A model generated the notes under the pieces. It saw nothing but the letters and a program-made list of their open reading frames with translations, was not told the DNA's origin and searched no databases. The position numbers were made by a program, and so were the translations under genes. This document shows positions 46,716 to 57,635 of a stretch of DNA of 64,000 nt, one piece after another; position 1 is the first letter of the stretch, and the number at the start of each line of letters is the position of its first letter. The stretch comes from an uncultured Polaribacter sp. (GTDB lineage: Bacteria; Bacteroidota; Bacteroidia; Flavobacteriales; Flavobacteriaceae): assembly GCF_947503875.1 (NCBI RefSeq), contig NZ_CANNFH010000001.1:525864-589863 (forward strand), written 5' to 3'.

Positions 46716-46746
46716 CAAATGTAAAACTTAGATTGTTGTTTTACAA
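46716..46746 (-). promoter_or_regulatory. Promoter of yebC
   Basis: On the minus strand: TTG (46746-46744), 20-nt spacer, TACATTTG (46723-46716), fitting TTG-N17-23-TAnnTTTG. It ends 30 bp before the ATG. Confidence 0.65.
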
Positions 46747-46814
46747 TTATTTTGATTGTTCATTTTTTTTGAAAATATACTTCATTTTATAGCAGTTATA
46801 ATTGAAGGTATTTT

Positions 46815-47999
46815 TTACTTTATTAAAAAATAAGCTTGTTTTGCAATTTCTACTTCTTCATTAGTCGGAATTACAAATATTTTTATTTTACTTAAATTCT
46901 GCTGAATTTCCCTTATTTCTTTAGAACGAATAGTGTTTTTTTCTTCGTCTAAAAGGATGCCTAAAAAATCTAAATTTTCACAAACTAATTCGCGCATTAA
47001 AGCAGAGTTTTCACCAATACCTGCAGTAAAAACAATAGCATCTAAACCATTTAAAGCGGCAGCAAAAGAACCAATAAATTTCTGAATGCGATAGGCAGCT
47101 AATTCTAGTGCATTTTTGCAATCTTTGTTTCCATTAGATGCTTTTTTACTAATTTCTCTCAAATCAGAAGCGCCTGTTAAACCTAGCATGCCAGATTCTT
47201 TTTGTAATAACGTGTTTACTTCTTCTGTACTTTTGTTAATTTTCTTCATTAAAAAGAAAATTACAGAAGGATCTATATCACCAGACCTGGTTCCCATTAT
47301 TAAACCATTCATTGGGCCAAAACCCATAGTAGTATCTATAGTTTTACCATTTGCTATAGCTGCCATACTGCAACCATTGCCTAAATGTATGGTAATAATT
47401 TTTGAAGATTTTTTGTTAAGCTTTTCTATTGCTTTTTCAGAAACATATTTATGGCTAGTACCATGAAAACCATAAGCTCTTATATGATGTTTTTCTAAAT
47501 AATGATTAGGTATGGCATACTGATAAGCTTTTTTAGGCATCGTTTGATGAAAAGCAGTATCAAAAACAGCAATTTGTTTTGCAGATTTAAAAATGGTTTC
47601 TGCAATTTCTATACCTGTTAAGTTTGCAGGATTATGCAATGGTGCTAAATCAAAAAGTGCTTTTATGCTCTTTTTAACTTCATTATTTACAATAGTAGTT
47701 TTACTGAATTTATTACCACCATGCACAACTCTGTGTCCAACAGCTTCAATTTTATCAACAGACTTTAGAACTCCTAATTCAGCATCTAATAAAGTTTTTG
47801 CAATTTTTTCTAAGCCAGTTTTATGGTTTAAAATAGGTAGTGTTTCAGAAAATTTTTCTTCACCTTTTTCATGATTGAAAATAGCCTCTTCTTCACCAAT
47901 TTTTTCTATTAAACCAACACATTTTACCAATTCTGAAGGCATTGTTATAACTTGATATTTTAAAGAAGATGAGCCCGCGTTTAAAACTAAAATATTCAT
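46815..47999 (-). CDS. ackA: Acetate kinase
   Basis: Interconverts acetyl phosphate + ADP and acetate + ATP. The 394 residues are normal length. Signatures: ILVLNAGSSSLKYQV at the start, VFDTAFHQTMP, YGFHGTSHKYV, the phosphate site ITIHLGNGCSMAAI, GLIMGTRSGDIDP and VFTAGIGENSALMR. It starts 2 nt after the pta stop, so both are made from one message and together turn acetyl-CoA into acetate and ATP. Confidence 0.97.
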   Translation of the reverse strand: MNILVLNAGSSSLKYQVITMPSELVKCVGLIEKIGEEEAIFNHEKGEEKFSETLPILNHKTGLEKIAKTLLDAELGVLKSVDKIEAVGHRVVHGGNKFSKTTIVNNEVKKSIKALFDLAPLHNPANLTGIEIAETIFKSAKQIAVFDTAFHQTMPKKAYQYAIPNHYLEKHHIRAYGFHGTSHKYVSEKAIEKLNKKSSKIITIHLGNGCSMAAIANGKTIDTTMGFGPMNGLIMGTRSGDIDPSVIFFLMKKINKSTEEVNTLLQKESGMLGLTGASDLREISKKASNGNKDCKNALELAAYRIQKFIGSFAAALNGLDAIVFTAGIGENSALMRELVCENLDFLGILLDEEKNTIRSKEIREIQQNLSKIKIFVIPTNEEVEIAKQAYFLIK

Positions 48000-48001
48000 A
48001 G

Positions 48002-50095
48002 TTATTTTTGATTTGCTTGAATTGCGGTTAATAAGACAGTATTAAAAATATCATCTACAGTACAGCCTCTACTTAAATCATTTACAGGCTTATTTAAACC
48101 TTGTAACATTGGTCCAATTGCTAATGCGCCTGTTTCTCTTTGTATGGCTTTATAGGTGTTGTTTCCCGTATTTAAATCAGGAAAAATAAGTACAGAAGCT
48201 TGTCCTGCCACGTCAGAATCTGGCATTTTTGTTCTAGCAACAGACATATCTACAGCAGCATCATATTGTATTGGACCTTCAATTTTTAACGATGGATTTT
48301 TTGCTTTAGCCAATATTGTAGCTTCCCTAACTTTTTCTACTTCTTCCCCTTTTCCAGAGTTTCCAGAAGAGTAGGAGAGCATAGCTACTTTAGCAGTTAT
48401 ACCAAAGGCTTCTGCAGATTGCGCAGAAGAAATTGCAATTTCAGACAATTGTTCTGCATTTGGGTTTGGATTTACTGCGCAATCTCCCATTACAGAAACT
48501 CTGTCTGATAAACACATAAAAAATACCGAAGAAACTACAGAAACACCTGGTTTGGTTTTTATCAATTGTAAAGCCGGTTTTATGGTATGCATAGTTGTAT
48601 GCACTGCACCAGAAACCATACCATCTGCCAATCCATTTAAAATCATTAATGTACCAAAATAAGAAACGTCTCTTGTTAAATCTAAGGCAGTAGTTTCTGT
48701 TAAACCCTTATGTTTTCTGGCTTCAAAAAGTGTTTTAGCAAAACGTTTGCTATGCTCTGTGTTTTCTGGATTTATAATATTTATTTTTTCTAAGTCGATT
48801 TGCAATCCAATTTGATCGCATTTTAGCTGTATTGTGTTTCTGTCTCCTAACAAAGTTAAGTTTACAATGTCTAGTAATTGCAAACGTGCGGCTGCTTTTA
48901 AAATACGGTCATCATCTCCTTCTGGTAAAACAATATGTTTTTTTTGAACTCTTGCTTTCTGTAGCAAGTTGTATTGAAACATGCTTGGCGTTAACTTATC
49001 TGATTGATAAGAGGTTAAAATATTAGTAATGCCTTCTGCATTTACATATTTATCAAAAGTGTCTAGAGATAATAATATTTTCTTATTGTGAGACGCGTAT
49101 ATTTTAGATTTAACAGCCCCAATTCTGTTAGAAATACTAAACGTGCCACCATCTACAGCAATAATTGGTACTGTAGATTGTACACCTTCTATTAATTTGA
49201 GTATAGATTCTTCTGGCCTTAAAGTACCTGTTAAAATAATACCAGCAATTTTAGGGTAATTTTTAGAAGCATTTGCTTGTAACGCTCCAAGTATAATATC
49301 AGCTCTGTCTCCAGGTGTAATTACCAATGCATTTTCTTTAATTCGCGTTAAATAGTTACGCAATTGCATGGCTCCTGTACTGTAACTACCAATAGCGTTG
49401 TCTAAAAACTGCTCACCAAATAAAACCACTCCATTTAAGGCTTTAACCACTTCTTTAACCGTTGGAAAAGCTAAAAAATCTATTTTAGGAATGATATCAA
49501 TTTGTAATTCTTTAGGAAAATGATTGGTTAATTCTTGTTGAATATAATCTACCTCATCTACTTCTATTTTATTGGCAATTATACCTAAAACATCTACTTC
49601 TTTTTGAACAAAAGATTGGTAAGAGAGTTGCATGGTATTAATAAAATCTTTTTTCTTTTTTCCGTTTCCAGAACCTACAATTAATGCAGGAATACCTAGG
49701 TTTTTTGCAATCATTAGATTTACATCTAATTCCGTAAAACCGCCATTTCCTGAAAAATCTGTACCTTCTACGAGAACATAATCGTAGTTTGCTTCTAATT
49801 TTTTATATTTTTTTATAACGGTTTGTATTACTTCATCTTCTTTTCCTTCGCTAAGTAATTCTACAACTTCGCCTTGTTTGTAGGCATAACAGTCGTTATA
49901 ATCGATATCTAAATTAAAAAAATTGATGGCAGTATTGGTGTGTTCATCAATTTTATTGTCATTTAATTCATTAATAATAGGTCTAAAATAACCCACCTTA
50001 GCAGATTTGGTAAGCATCATTCTTAACAAACCTAAAGATATTAACGATTTACCACTGTCAGATTCTACAGTAGCAATATATATGGCTTTGTTCAT
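48002..50095 (-). CDS. pta: Phosphate acetyltransferase, long form with P-loop and DRTGG domains
   Basis: Makes acetyl phosphate from acetyl-CoA and phosphate. The 697 residues have three parts: an N-terminal P-loop domain similar to dethiobiotin synthetase (ATVESDSGKSLISLGLLR), a DRTGG domain (about 215-325, with ITPGDRADIILGAL), and the catalytic PTA domain (about 375-697; LPEGDDDRILKAA, MVSGAVHTT, DCAVNPNP, SYSSGNSGKG, GPIQYDAAVD). The N-terminal parts are regulatory in enterobacteria. It precedes ackA by 2 nt. Confidence 0.96.
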   Translation of the reverse strand: MNKAIYIATVESDSGKSLISLGLLRMMLTKSAKVGYFRPIINELNDNKIDEHTNTAINFFNLDIDYNDCYAYKQGEVVELLSEGKEDEVIQTVIKKYKKLEANYDYVLVEGTDFSGNGGFTELDVNLMIAKNLGIPALIVGSGNGKKKKDFINTMQLSYQSFVQKEVDVLGIIANKIEVDEVDYIQQELTNHFPKELQIDIIPKIDFLAFPTVKEVVKALNGVVLFGEQFLDNAIGSYSTGAMQLRNYLTRIKENALVITPGDRADIILGALQANASKNYPKIAGIILTGTLRPEESILKLIEGVQSTVPIIAVDGGTFSISNRIGAVKSKIYASHNKKILLSLDTFDKYVNAEGITNILTSYQSDKLTPSMFQYNLLQKARVQKKHIVLPEGDDDRILKAAARLQLLDIVNLTLLGDRNTIQLKCDQIGLQIDLEKINIINPENTEHSKRFAKTLFEARKHKGLTETTALDLTRDVSYFGTLMILNGLADGMVSGAVHTTMHTIKPALQLIKTKPGVSVVSSVFFMCLSDRVSVMGDCAVNPNPNAEQLSEIAISSAQSAEAFGITAKVAMLSYSSGNSGKGEEVEKVREATILAKAKNPSLKIEGPIQYDAAVDMSVARTKMPDSDVAGQASVLIFPDLNTGNNTYKAIQRETGALAIGPMLQGLNKPVNDLSRGCTVDDIFNTVLLTAIQANQK

Positions 50096-50115
50096 GTTTT
50101 TGTTTTAATGTACTG

Positions 50116-50123
50116 CAAAAATA
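50116..50123 (-). promoter_or_regulatory. Putative -7 box of pta-ackA
   Basis: Minus strand TATTTTTG matches TAnnTTTG, 20 bp upstream of the pta ATG. Confidence 0.5.
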
Positions 50124-50177
50124 AGTGTAAAGTAAAAATTGAATTGTGATAAAAGTCATTAAACAGTATAAATTTAG

Positions 50178-51821
50178 TTATACCTGTAAAATTCCCATAT
50201 TAAATTTTTTTTCAATAGGAGCATGGTTTGCAGCTTCAATTCCCATAGAAATCCAGATTCTGGTGTCTAATGGATTGATTACGGCGTCTGTCCAGATTCT
50301 GGCAGCAGCATAATACGGAGATATTTGCTGATCGTATCGTGATTTTATTTTATCAAATAATTCAGCTTCTTTTTCGGGTGTAATTTCTTCTCCACGTTTT
50401 TTTAGTGAAGCCGTTTCTATTTGTAATAATACTTTTGCAGCAGAATTACCACTCATAACTGCCAATTCTGCACTTGGCCAAGCTACAATCAACCTAGGAT
50501 CAAAGGCTTTGCCACACATAGCATAATTACCAGCACCATAAGAATTACCAATAATTATAGTAAATTTTGGTACAACAGAGTTGCTAAGTGCATTTACCAT
50601 TTTTGCACCATCTTTTATAATACCACCATGTTCAGATTTAGAACCTACCATAAAACCAGTTACATCTTGTAGAAATACTAATGGTATTTTTTTCTGATTG
50701 CAATTGGCTATAAATCGTGTTGCTTTATCTGCAGAATCATTATAAATTACACCACCAAATTGCATTTCTTTTGGTTTGGTTTTAGAAGCTGTAGTTTTTA
50801 CTAATTTACGTTGGTTGGCAACAATACCAACTGCCCAGCCATCAATTCTAGCATATCCTGTAAGTATGGTTTTACCATAACCTTCTTTGTATTGTTCAAA
50901 TTCAGATTTATCTACCAAACGTTTTATGATTTCTAACATATCATATTGTGCGTTTCTTTCTTTGGGTAGAATTCCAAAAATATCTTCTTCTTTCTCCTTT
51001 GGAGGAAAAGCTTCTTTTTTACTAAAACCAGCATTTTCTGGAGCGCCTATTTTATCAACAATAAATTTAATTTTATCTAGCGCATCTTTATCGTCTTTTG
51101 CTTTGTAATCTGTAACACCAGAAACCTCGCAATGTGTTGTTGCGCCGCCTAAAGTTTCATTATCTATAGATTCTCCAATAGCAGCTTTTACTAAGTAACT
51201 TCCTGCTAAAAAGATACTAGCAGTTTTGTCTACAATTAAGGCTTCATCACTCATAATTGGTAAGTAAGCACCACCTGCAACACAGCTGCCCATAACTGCA
51301 GCAATTTGCGTAATTCCCATACTACTCATTACTGCATTGTTTCTAAAAATACGGCCAAAATGTTCTTTGTCAGGAAAAATTTCATCTTGCATTGGTAAAT
51401 ACACTCCTGCAGAATCTACCAGATAAATAATAGGAAGTTTATTTTCTATGGATATTTCTTGTGCTCTTAAATTCTTTTTACCTGTAATAGGAAACCAAGC
51501 ACCAGCTTTTACAGTTGCATCATTAGCAACTACAATGCATTGATTGCCTTGTATGTAGCCAATTTTTACAATTACGCCACCAGAAGGACAGCCTCCATGT
51601 TCAGGATACATATCTTCACCTGCAAAAGCACCAATTTCTATAGATTTAGCATTTTTATCCAATAAATAATCTACTCTTTCTCTAGCAGTCATTTTACCTT
51701 TTTGGTGCAGTTTGTCAATTCTTTTTTGACCACCGCCCAATTTTACTTTTACAAGCTTTTTACGTAAATCTGATGCCAATAATTTATTGTAGTCTTCGTT
51801 TTTATTGAAGTTGATATCCAT
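50178..51821 (-). CDS. Acyl-CoA carboxylase, carboxyltransferase (beta) subunit
   Basis: A 547-residue biotin-dependent carboxyltransferase subunit. Both halves of the crotonase-like fold are visible: the first with RERVDYLLDK, YPEHGGCPSGGVIV, IYLVDSAGVYLPMQ and MGSCVAGGAYLPIMSDE; the second with QDVTGFMVGSKSEHGGIIKDGAKM and IIGNSYGAGNYAMCGKAFDPR, then WPSAELAVMSG. Overall pattern, particularly AGVYLPMQDEIFPDKEHFG, is closest to methylcrotonyl-CoA or related acyl-CoA carboxylases (leucine breakdown) rather than AccD. The biotin subunit is not nearby. No clear promoter is seen. Confidence 0.9.
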   Translation of the reverse strand: MDINFNKNEDYNKLLASDLRKKLVKVKLGGGQKRIDKLHQKGKMTARERVDYLLDKNAKSIEIGAFAGEDMYPEHGGCPSGGVIVKIGYIQGNQCIVVANDATVKAGAWFPITGKKNLRAQEISIENKLPIIYLVDSAGVYLPMQDEIFPDKEHFGRIFRNNAVMSSMGITQIAAVMGSCVAGGAYLPIMSDEALIVDKTASIFLAGSYLVKAAIGESIDNETLGGATTHCEVSGVTDYKAKDDKDALDKIKFIVDKIGAPENAGFSKKEAFPPKEKEEDIFGILPKERNAQYDMLEIIKRLVDKSEFEQYKEGYGKTILTGYARIDGWAVGIVANQRKLVKTTASKTKPKEMQFGGVIYNDSADKATRFIANCNQKKIPLVFLQDVTGFMVGSKSEHGGIIKDGAKMVNALSNSVVPKFTIIIGNSYGAGNYAMCGKAFDPRLIVAWPSAELAVMSGNSAAKVLLQIETASLKKRGEEITPEKEAELFDKIKSRYDQQISPYYAAARIWTDAVINPLDTRIWISMGIEAANHAPIEKKFNMGILQV

Positions 51822-51927
51822 AGAAATTTATTTCTTATATTTTGCTAAATTAAGAAATATAGTTGTGATAGTTTTAGGATAAAAATGGCTTTAAGTATAA
51901 AAGTTTCTTAAACTTTATGTTTACTTT

Positions 51928-54900
51928 TTATCGTCTTAGCAAAGAAAAATGGCCTTTTTTGTTGATTGTTGGTTTTGTGTTATCTGCAGGAATTAAGGTA
52001 ATATTGTACCAATAGTCGTCTGAAGATAATAATTTACCATTGTACATACCATTCCAACCACCAGATTCTAGTGGAATTTGTGCTACCAGTTTACCAAATC
52101 TATTAAAAATATTAATACTGCTATTTGGGTAAAACTCTCTATTTGCTCCTTTTACTACCCACGTATCATTGGTACCATCACCATTTGGTGTAAAGAATTT
52201 TGGAAATTGAATTACTGATACTTGCAGAGTTGCATCTGGTTTACAACCGTTTTTATCATTTACAATAATGGTATAAATACCACCTTCTAAATTTTCAAAA
52301 ATAGGTTCATCTTGAAATAATGTGGTTGTATTTTTATCATCATTTCTTAAGGCAAATTGATAATCTCCTATACCTAAGTTGTTATTTATAGTGTCAATAT
52401 TAATCGATAAATTATTTTCGCTACCAATATTATTTCCTTCATCTACAATGGTTACAAATTCTGGTAATAAAACAGCAGGATTCGATTCATTTATAGTAAT
52501 TGTTTCTACTCTAGAGCAATTGGTACCATCTGTAGTTGTTGCAGTTACTGTGTAATTTCCGCCAACACTTATTTCTAAATCTTGCGAATTTCCTAAAATA
52601 TCTCCATTGGCATTTCTCCATTCGTAGTTATAAATTTCTGCTGGGTTTTCGGCAGAAATGGTTAAAGGCGTAGCATTTAAACAGATAATTTGTGGTGTTG
52701 TTATTGTAAAATTTGGTAACGGATTTACAATTACATCAAAACTTCCATCATCATTAATACAGCCTGTAGCTTTATTTTCTATTCTTACAAATATGGTTTC
52801 TGTGGAATTTGTATTTGTGTAAGGTGATGAAATTGCTGCAGTTCCAGAAGTTGCATCTGAAGGTGAACTGTGAAAGGTAACAATAAAATCGTCTGGATCT
52901 TGAGCTCCTAAAAGTGCAGGAATTTGACTTTCTAAGTCGATGTTTTGTATAATTCCATTGGTATCATCTCCATCAATAGCATCATCACAATAAGATAAAT
53001 TGGAAACAGGATTAACTTCTGGCTCAGGATTTACAATTACTCTAAAATTAGAGATTGTATTTGCACAACCTGTGTTGGTATTTACAATTCTAATAAAAAT
53101 GGTTTCTTGATTAGGTGTTAAGTTTGAATATGGTGTTACTAAAGGCGTATCTCCACTCTGTGCATTTTCAAAAGTTCTGTGATAAGTAACATTAAAATTG
53201 TTTGCGTCTTGTGTGCCTAAAATACCCAAAGTTTGACTTTCTAAATCTATATTTTGAGAAAACCCGTTTCTTGCAGAACCATCAGCATCATCATCACAAA
53301 CTTCTAAATCTGGGACAAGATTAGCCAAGGGTACCGGATTTACAATTACATTAAAAGAAGTTTGACTTGTAAAACAACCTGTAATATTATTGGTAACTCT
53401 TACAAAAATTTCTTGAGAATTAGGTATTGTATTTTCAAAAGGAGAAATTAAAGCTCCATTTCCTGAGTTTGCATCTACAGCTGTTAAATGATAGGTTACC
53501 GTAAAATCTGTAGCATTTTGAGTGCCTAAAATACTAGCAGTTTGCGTTTCTAAATTAAAGTTTTGTGCAATTCCGTTTGCGTTGTCGCCGTCTGTAACAT
53601 CATCACATAATTCTAAATCTAAAACAATTTCTGCTGTAGGAACTGAATTTACTTGTAAAAAGAACTGTCCTAAACCTGCGCAACTATTGTTAATTGTACT
53701 TACAATTCTATAGTAAATAGGAAATTGAATTCCACCATTTATAGTGGTTATATCAATTTTAGAAAGATCGTTTCTATAATTGGTAATATCAATCTCGTTT
53801 AAAGTATTTGCTCTGTCTTGTATGCTTTCATAATACAAAATACTAGTATTTGCGGGTGCATTTATCCCTGCTTCAATAGTGTTTCTGTCTAAGGAAAAAT
53901 TAGTAATTCCATCTGTATCAGAATTATTACCAGGAGTATTGTTTCCTTCTGAATCTAAAAAATCATCACAAACAGGTGGTTGTAAATCGTTATAATTATT
54001 GTCTAAAACTTGTGCAACGTCTAAACGAAGTTCAACTAATGTTTGTGTGCAACCTTTAGTAGAAGTAACTTCAACAAAAACAGATTGTGGGATGTTTACT
54101 TGAACTGGGTAAGAAGTAGGTTCTGTTATAGGATTTGTACCTGCTGCATCTTCAAAATATAAAAAAGTTACATTAGGAGTTTCAGTAATATTAAATGCTG
54201 CATTTGTTAAATTAACAGTTGGGTTGTTGTTATTTACACTAATACATTGGTTTAATTCTGGGTTTAATTTTAGAACAGGCAAAGGATTTACAGAAAGAGT
54301 AATTGCATTTGAAGTTTCCGAACAAGAATTACCTGTTCTGTTTAAAATAACTCTAAATTGATGATTGTTAAAACTTTGTAGAACATTTGTTATTTGTAAA
54401 TCTGCTGAATTTACTCCAGAATAAGTTCCATTATTTGAAAGCGCAGTAAAATTAACGCCATTATCTGTAGAAATTTCCCATTGAAACGCATCTGCAGTAG
54501 AATCTATAGAAATAATACTTGTGGAACTTTCACAAAAAATAACATCTTCAAAAGTGGTGTTAATAACTATTGGTGCTTCTGTAATGTAATTTATATTTGG
54601 ATTTGTATAACCATCTAAATTGTTTAGAATTTTACCATTTTCATCTACGGCAAAAGTAGTGGAGTCTAAAACTCCATCTTTATTTATATCTGTAAAACCG
54701 GCTTCATTTACATCGAAACAATTATCATTATCAGCATCTAATTCTGTAAAGTTAAAGTCTAAATCGTTATCTGTATTGGCAATTGTATAATTAATAGATA
54801 GCACTTTTACATCTGCAACTGTTTCTAAATTATCTACTAAACCATTTATACCAATTAAGGAATTTCCATTGTCTATTCTGCCATCAAAATCAGTATCTAA

Positions 54901-57429
54901 ATTATGACCAGCTTCTGTTGTGTCAAAAATTCCATCGTTATCAGAATCGATGTCTATATAATTTGCTATGCCATCATTATCAGAATCTAAATTCATGTTG
55001 GATGTAAAAATATCATCTAAACCATCAAGATTAGTATCTGTTCCAGAAATAGAAATTTCTTGTCCAAAGGCTTCAATAATATCAGGAATTCCATCATTAT
55101 CTGAGTCTAAATCGAACATGTTTTCAATGCCATCTCCATCAGAATCTAAAGAAAAGCAAGTAAGTTCAATTTTACCATTAAAACGAGATGTTGCAGAAAT
55201 TCCTGTAGATTTATGCTGAAAACTGATTTGATTTACTTGATTTGCTAAAAACTGAAATGTACTTTCAGCTGCTGTTGTGTTTTGAACATATTTAAAATGA
55301 ATTTCTGAAGAAGAGATATTTGTAACCCCAGATTCAAATTCGCCGTCGAAATTAGTATCTACTAAAAGTTGATTATCAGGATCTAAAAGTGTTACATTTT
55401 TGTTGCTAGGTCCAACTTTTAGTATAAAAAATTCACCATCAGAAACAATATGATCTAAATCGTCATTTTGAGAAAATCTAAAATTGATATTTTGAGTAAA
55501 ATTTAGCGTGTATTCTAATTCAGAATCAACTTGAGTTGTAATTAAAGATTCAAAAAATCCATTTGTACTTCCAATAAAAGAATTACCAATATCGGTTTCT
55601 GCATAGACACTAGAAATTATTGAAGAACTTGTAGAATTGTCTTGAAAAATAATTAAAGGATTATCGGTGTCATTAAAGTTTATAGAGGCATTTCCAATAG
55701 ATTCATCACAATTTAAAATACCATCATTATCTAAATCAACATCTAAATTATCTATTATTAAATCGCCATCATAATCATCAGGACAAATACTTACAGGTAT
55801 TTCTGAAGAAATAAAGTCTTCATTTGGGTTACAAATAATGTTACCTACAAGTCTATATCTACCAGTTTCTGTTGCTATAGGTTGGTAAGTAGATTGTGTA
55901 CTTCGCTCTTCCCATAACCCTGTGATTTCATTAAAATACTCCCATCTAAAACTATCAAATAAAGTGGTGTTTGAGGCTTCTAAAGTTACATTTGGTATAC
56001 AGTTACCTAAAGCTACAACACTTGTATTAAAATTAATTTCTGGAGCTGTTAAAAAACCAGAATAAAAACTTCCAGAAGTTGCGTTTCCATTTTGGTTAAA
56101 ATAAGCACAGTATAATTCTTCTGTACTTGTTACACTTATATTACCAGAAAGCCCAGTTACTTTGTAAGTTACATAAGCTGCGTTGCCTTCCACTGCATTT
56201 GGTCCATCAGGATTAAAATTATTTATGGGTGAATCATTTATTAAAACAGTTGCATCAGTATTTGCAACAATAGTGATACCTCCATTAAAAGTTATGTTTC
56301 CAATTCTATCAATTAGAGCAATATTATCTACATTTCCTCTACTTTCACAACTTAATGGTGGTACAAAAAACATACCTTGATTTGCTTCACTTGGTTGCCC
56401 GTTATTTCCTAAACCACCTATGCCTTGGTAAGCAAAAACGGGTTTAGAGGTTTGTACAAACATGTTACCATCATTAGAGAAGAAATTTCCTTCAAGCACT
56501 CTAAATTCGCCACTATTTATAACATCAACAGCATTATTACCAACGCGTATTTCTGTATCATCTTCATGAGCAACAATTAAAACATTTTCCCATTGGTCTG
56601 TACCACTTCCTCTCACAAAAATATATTCTGTACCTATTTTATTGACATCAACAATTTGGTCTATACCGTAATCTCTTGCGCCTCCATTACCAAAACTACC
56701 ATTTGCAGAACCAGCGTTTACTACAATGTTTTTATCTGCTTGAATTAAAGTACCAATTAAACCAGCTCTATTAATTGGAGTTTCATTAGAATTGGTGGCA
56801 ACAATATAGCTTTCGCCTTCATTTAATGTAATTTCTGGAATAGTTGCTCCTCCAGAAAAATTTTTGATTAAGATGCCAGCAGGTAAGTCAGAAAAATTAA
56901 CTTTTGTATTGTCTTCTGTAGCCATTACAGAAATAAAATTTAGGTAATTATCTTGCGGATTTTCATTGGTATACATACCTGCCCTAAAGGTAGTACCAAG
57001 TGCAGCAGCACCTTTACTAACCAAAGCACCTGCTTGTGAGTTTCCACCACCAGCCAAAGCTCTAACAGAAACATAAATTTGGCCACCAACAGCTTCTATA
57101 ATAAAACCTCTATCATTATGTATGGTACTAGTTTGATTAGAGTTTACAAAAAGTTGACTTTGATTAGAAATCTCAATTTCTACAGGTGTTGTTCTAGATA
57201 CTACACCAGTAATATCGTCATTAGAACCAACTTGTGTAATGGTATAACTTACATTTTGTACACTTGGTGTAGAAATATAAATAAACTGTGCGTTTGGTCT
57301 AGAACTCCCACTATCTGCATTGGTTAAAGGAGGAATAAAATGTTTTTGACTTAATTGTGCGGTTGTGGTTTTTGCAATTAAAACGAATAGAATGAAAACT
57401 AATGTATTTATAAACTTATTGTTAGTCAT
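51928..57429 (-). CDS. Giant T9SS type B sorted surface protein with repeats
   Basis: An exported protein of 1833 residues. Signal peptide 1-24. The N-terminal third (about 30-460) resembles the IgGFc-binding-type domain found in Bacteroidota adhesins. Between about 555 and 950 lie calcium-binding thrombospondin-type-3 repeats (DGDLIIDNLDVDLDNDGI, DSDGDGIENMFDLDSDNDGIPD). Later come Ig-like domains and three adjacent repeats of roughly 100 residues, each with a [LVY]CDD start, a Leu-Gly-[TA]-Gln core, and an IFVR..GC end (encoded at about 52720-53640). The C-terminal 90 residues are the type B sorting domain (FPKFFTPNGDGTNDTW ... NRFGKLV), which directs T9SS secretion and surface attachment. 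Probably an adhesin or gliding-linked surface protein. Confidence 0.92.
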   Translation of the reverse strand: MTNNKFINTLVFILFVLIAKTTTAQLSQKHFIPPLTNADSGSSRPNAQFIYISTPSVQNVSYTITQVGSNDDITGVVSRTTPVEIEISNQSQLFVNSNQTSTIHNDRGFIIEAVGGQIYVSVRALAGGGNSQAGALVSKGAAALGTTFRAGMYTNENPQDNYLNFISVMATEDNTKVNFSDLPAGILIKNFSGGATIPEITLNEGESYIVATNSNETPINRAGLIGTLIQADKNIVVNAGSANGSFGNGGARDYGIDQIVDVNKIGTEYIFVRGSGTDQWENVLIVAHEDDTEIRVGNNAVDVINSGEFRVLEGNFFSNDGNMFVQTSKPVFAYQGIGGLGNNGQPSEANQGMFFVPPLSCESRGNVDNIALIDRIGNITFNGGITIVANTDATVLINDSPINNFNPDGPNAVEGNAAYVTYKVTGLSGNISVTSTEELYCAYFNQNGNATSGSFYSGFLTAPEINFNTSVVALGNCIPNVTLEASNTTLFDSFRWEYFNEITGLWEERSTQSTYQPIATETGRYRLVGNIICNPNEDFISSEIPVSICPDDYDGDLIIDNLDVDLDNDGILNCDESIGNASINFNDTDNPLIIFQDNSTSSSIISSVYAETDIGNSFIGSTNGFFESLITTQVDSELEYTLNFTQNINFRFSQNDDLDHIVSDGEFFILKVGPSNKNVTLLDPDNQLLVDTNFDGEFESGVTNISSSEIHFKYVQNTTAAESTFQFLANQVNQISFQHKSTGISATSRFNGKIELTCFSLDSDGDGIENMFDLDSDNDGIPDIIEAFGQEISISGTDTNLDGLDDIFTSNMNLDSDNDGIANYIDIDSDNDGIFDTTEAGHNLDTDFDGRIDNGNSLIGINGLVDNLETVADVKVLSINYTIANTDNDLDFNFTELDADNDNCFDVNEAGFTDINKDGVLDSTTFAVDENGKILNNLDGYTNPNINYITEAPIVINTTFEDVIFCESSTSIISIDSTADAFQWEISTDNGVNFTALSNNGTYSGVNSADLQITNVLQSFNNHQFRVILNRTGNSCSETSNAITLSVNPLPVLKLNPELNQCISVNNNNPTVNLTNAAFNITETPNVTFLYFEDAAGTNPITEPTSYPVQVNIPQSVFVEVTSTKGCTQTLVELRLDVAQVLDNNYNDLQPPVCDDFLDSEGNNTPGNNSDTDGITNFSLDRNTIEAGINAPANTSILYYESIQDRANTLNEIDITNYRNDLSKIDITTINGGIQFPIYYRIVSTINNSCAGLGQFFLQVNSVPTAEIVLDLELCDDVTDGDNANGIAQNFNLETQTASILGTQNATDFTVTYHLTAVDANSGNGALISPFENTIPNSQEIFVRVTNNITGCFTSQTSFNVIVNPVPLANLVPDLEVCDDDADGSARNGFSQNIDLESQTLGILGTQDANNFNVTYHRTFENAQSGDTPLVTPYSNLTPNQETIFIRIVNTNTGCANTISNFRVIVNPEPEVNPVSNLSYCDDAIDGDDTNGIIQNIDLESQIPALLGAQDPDDFIVTFHSSPSDATSGTAAISSPYTNTNSTETIFVRIENKATGCINDDGSFDVIVNPLPNFTITTPQIICLNATPLTISAENPAEIYNYEWRNANGDILGNSQDLEISVGGNYTVTATTTDGTNCSRVETITINESNPAVLLPEFVTIVDEGNNIGSENNLSINIDTINNNLGIGDYQFALRNDDKNTTTLFQDEPIFENLEGGIYTIIVNDKNGCKPDATLQVSVIQFPKFFTPNGDGTNDTWVVKGANREFYPNSSINIFNRFGKLVAQIPLESGGWNGMYNGKLLSSDDYWYNITLIPADNTKPTINKKGHFSLLRR

Positions 57430-57460
57430 GGATCTTGAAATGGTAATAATAGAAATGATT

Positions 57461-57468
57461 CAAAAATA
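57461..57468 (-). promoter_or_regulatory. Putative -7 box of the T9SS surface protein gene
   Basis: Minus strand TATTTTTG matches TAnnTTTG, 31 bp upstream of the ATG at 57429. The rest of the 206-bp spacer up to 57635 is AT-rich with no other signal seen. Confidence 0.45.
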
Positions 57469-57635
57469 GTAAGAATTAAATGAATTTTAATTATTCTAAA
57501 AAGAAATATTAATAAATCTGTAACAAATAACGAATAATTGCAACATATATTTAAAGTAAGTATTGTTTTTTTTTGAAAAAAAAATAACGAAATTGCTAGA
57601 GTTTAAAAATTATTCAACTTAAAACCAAAATTAAT

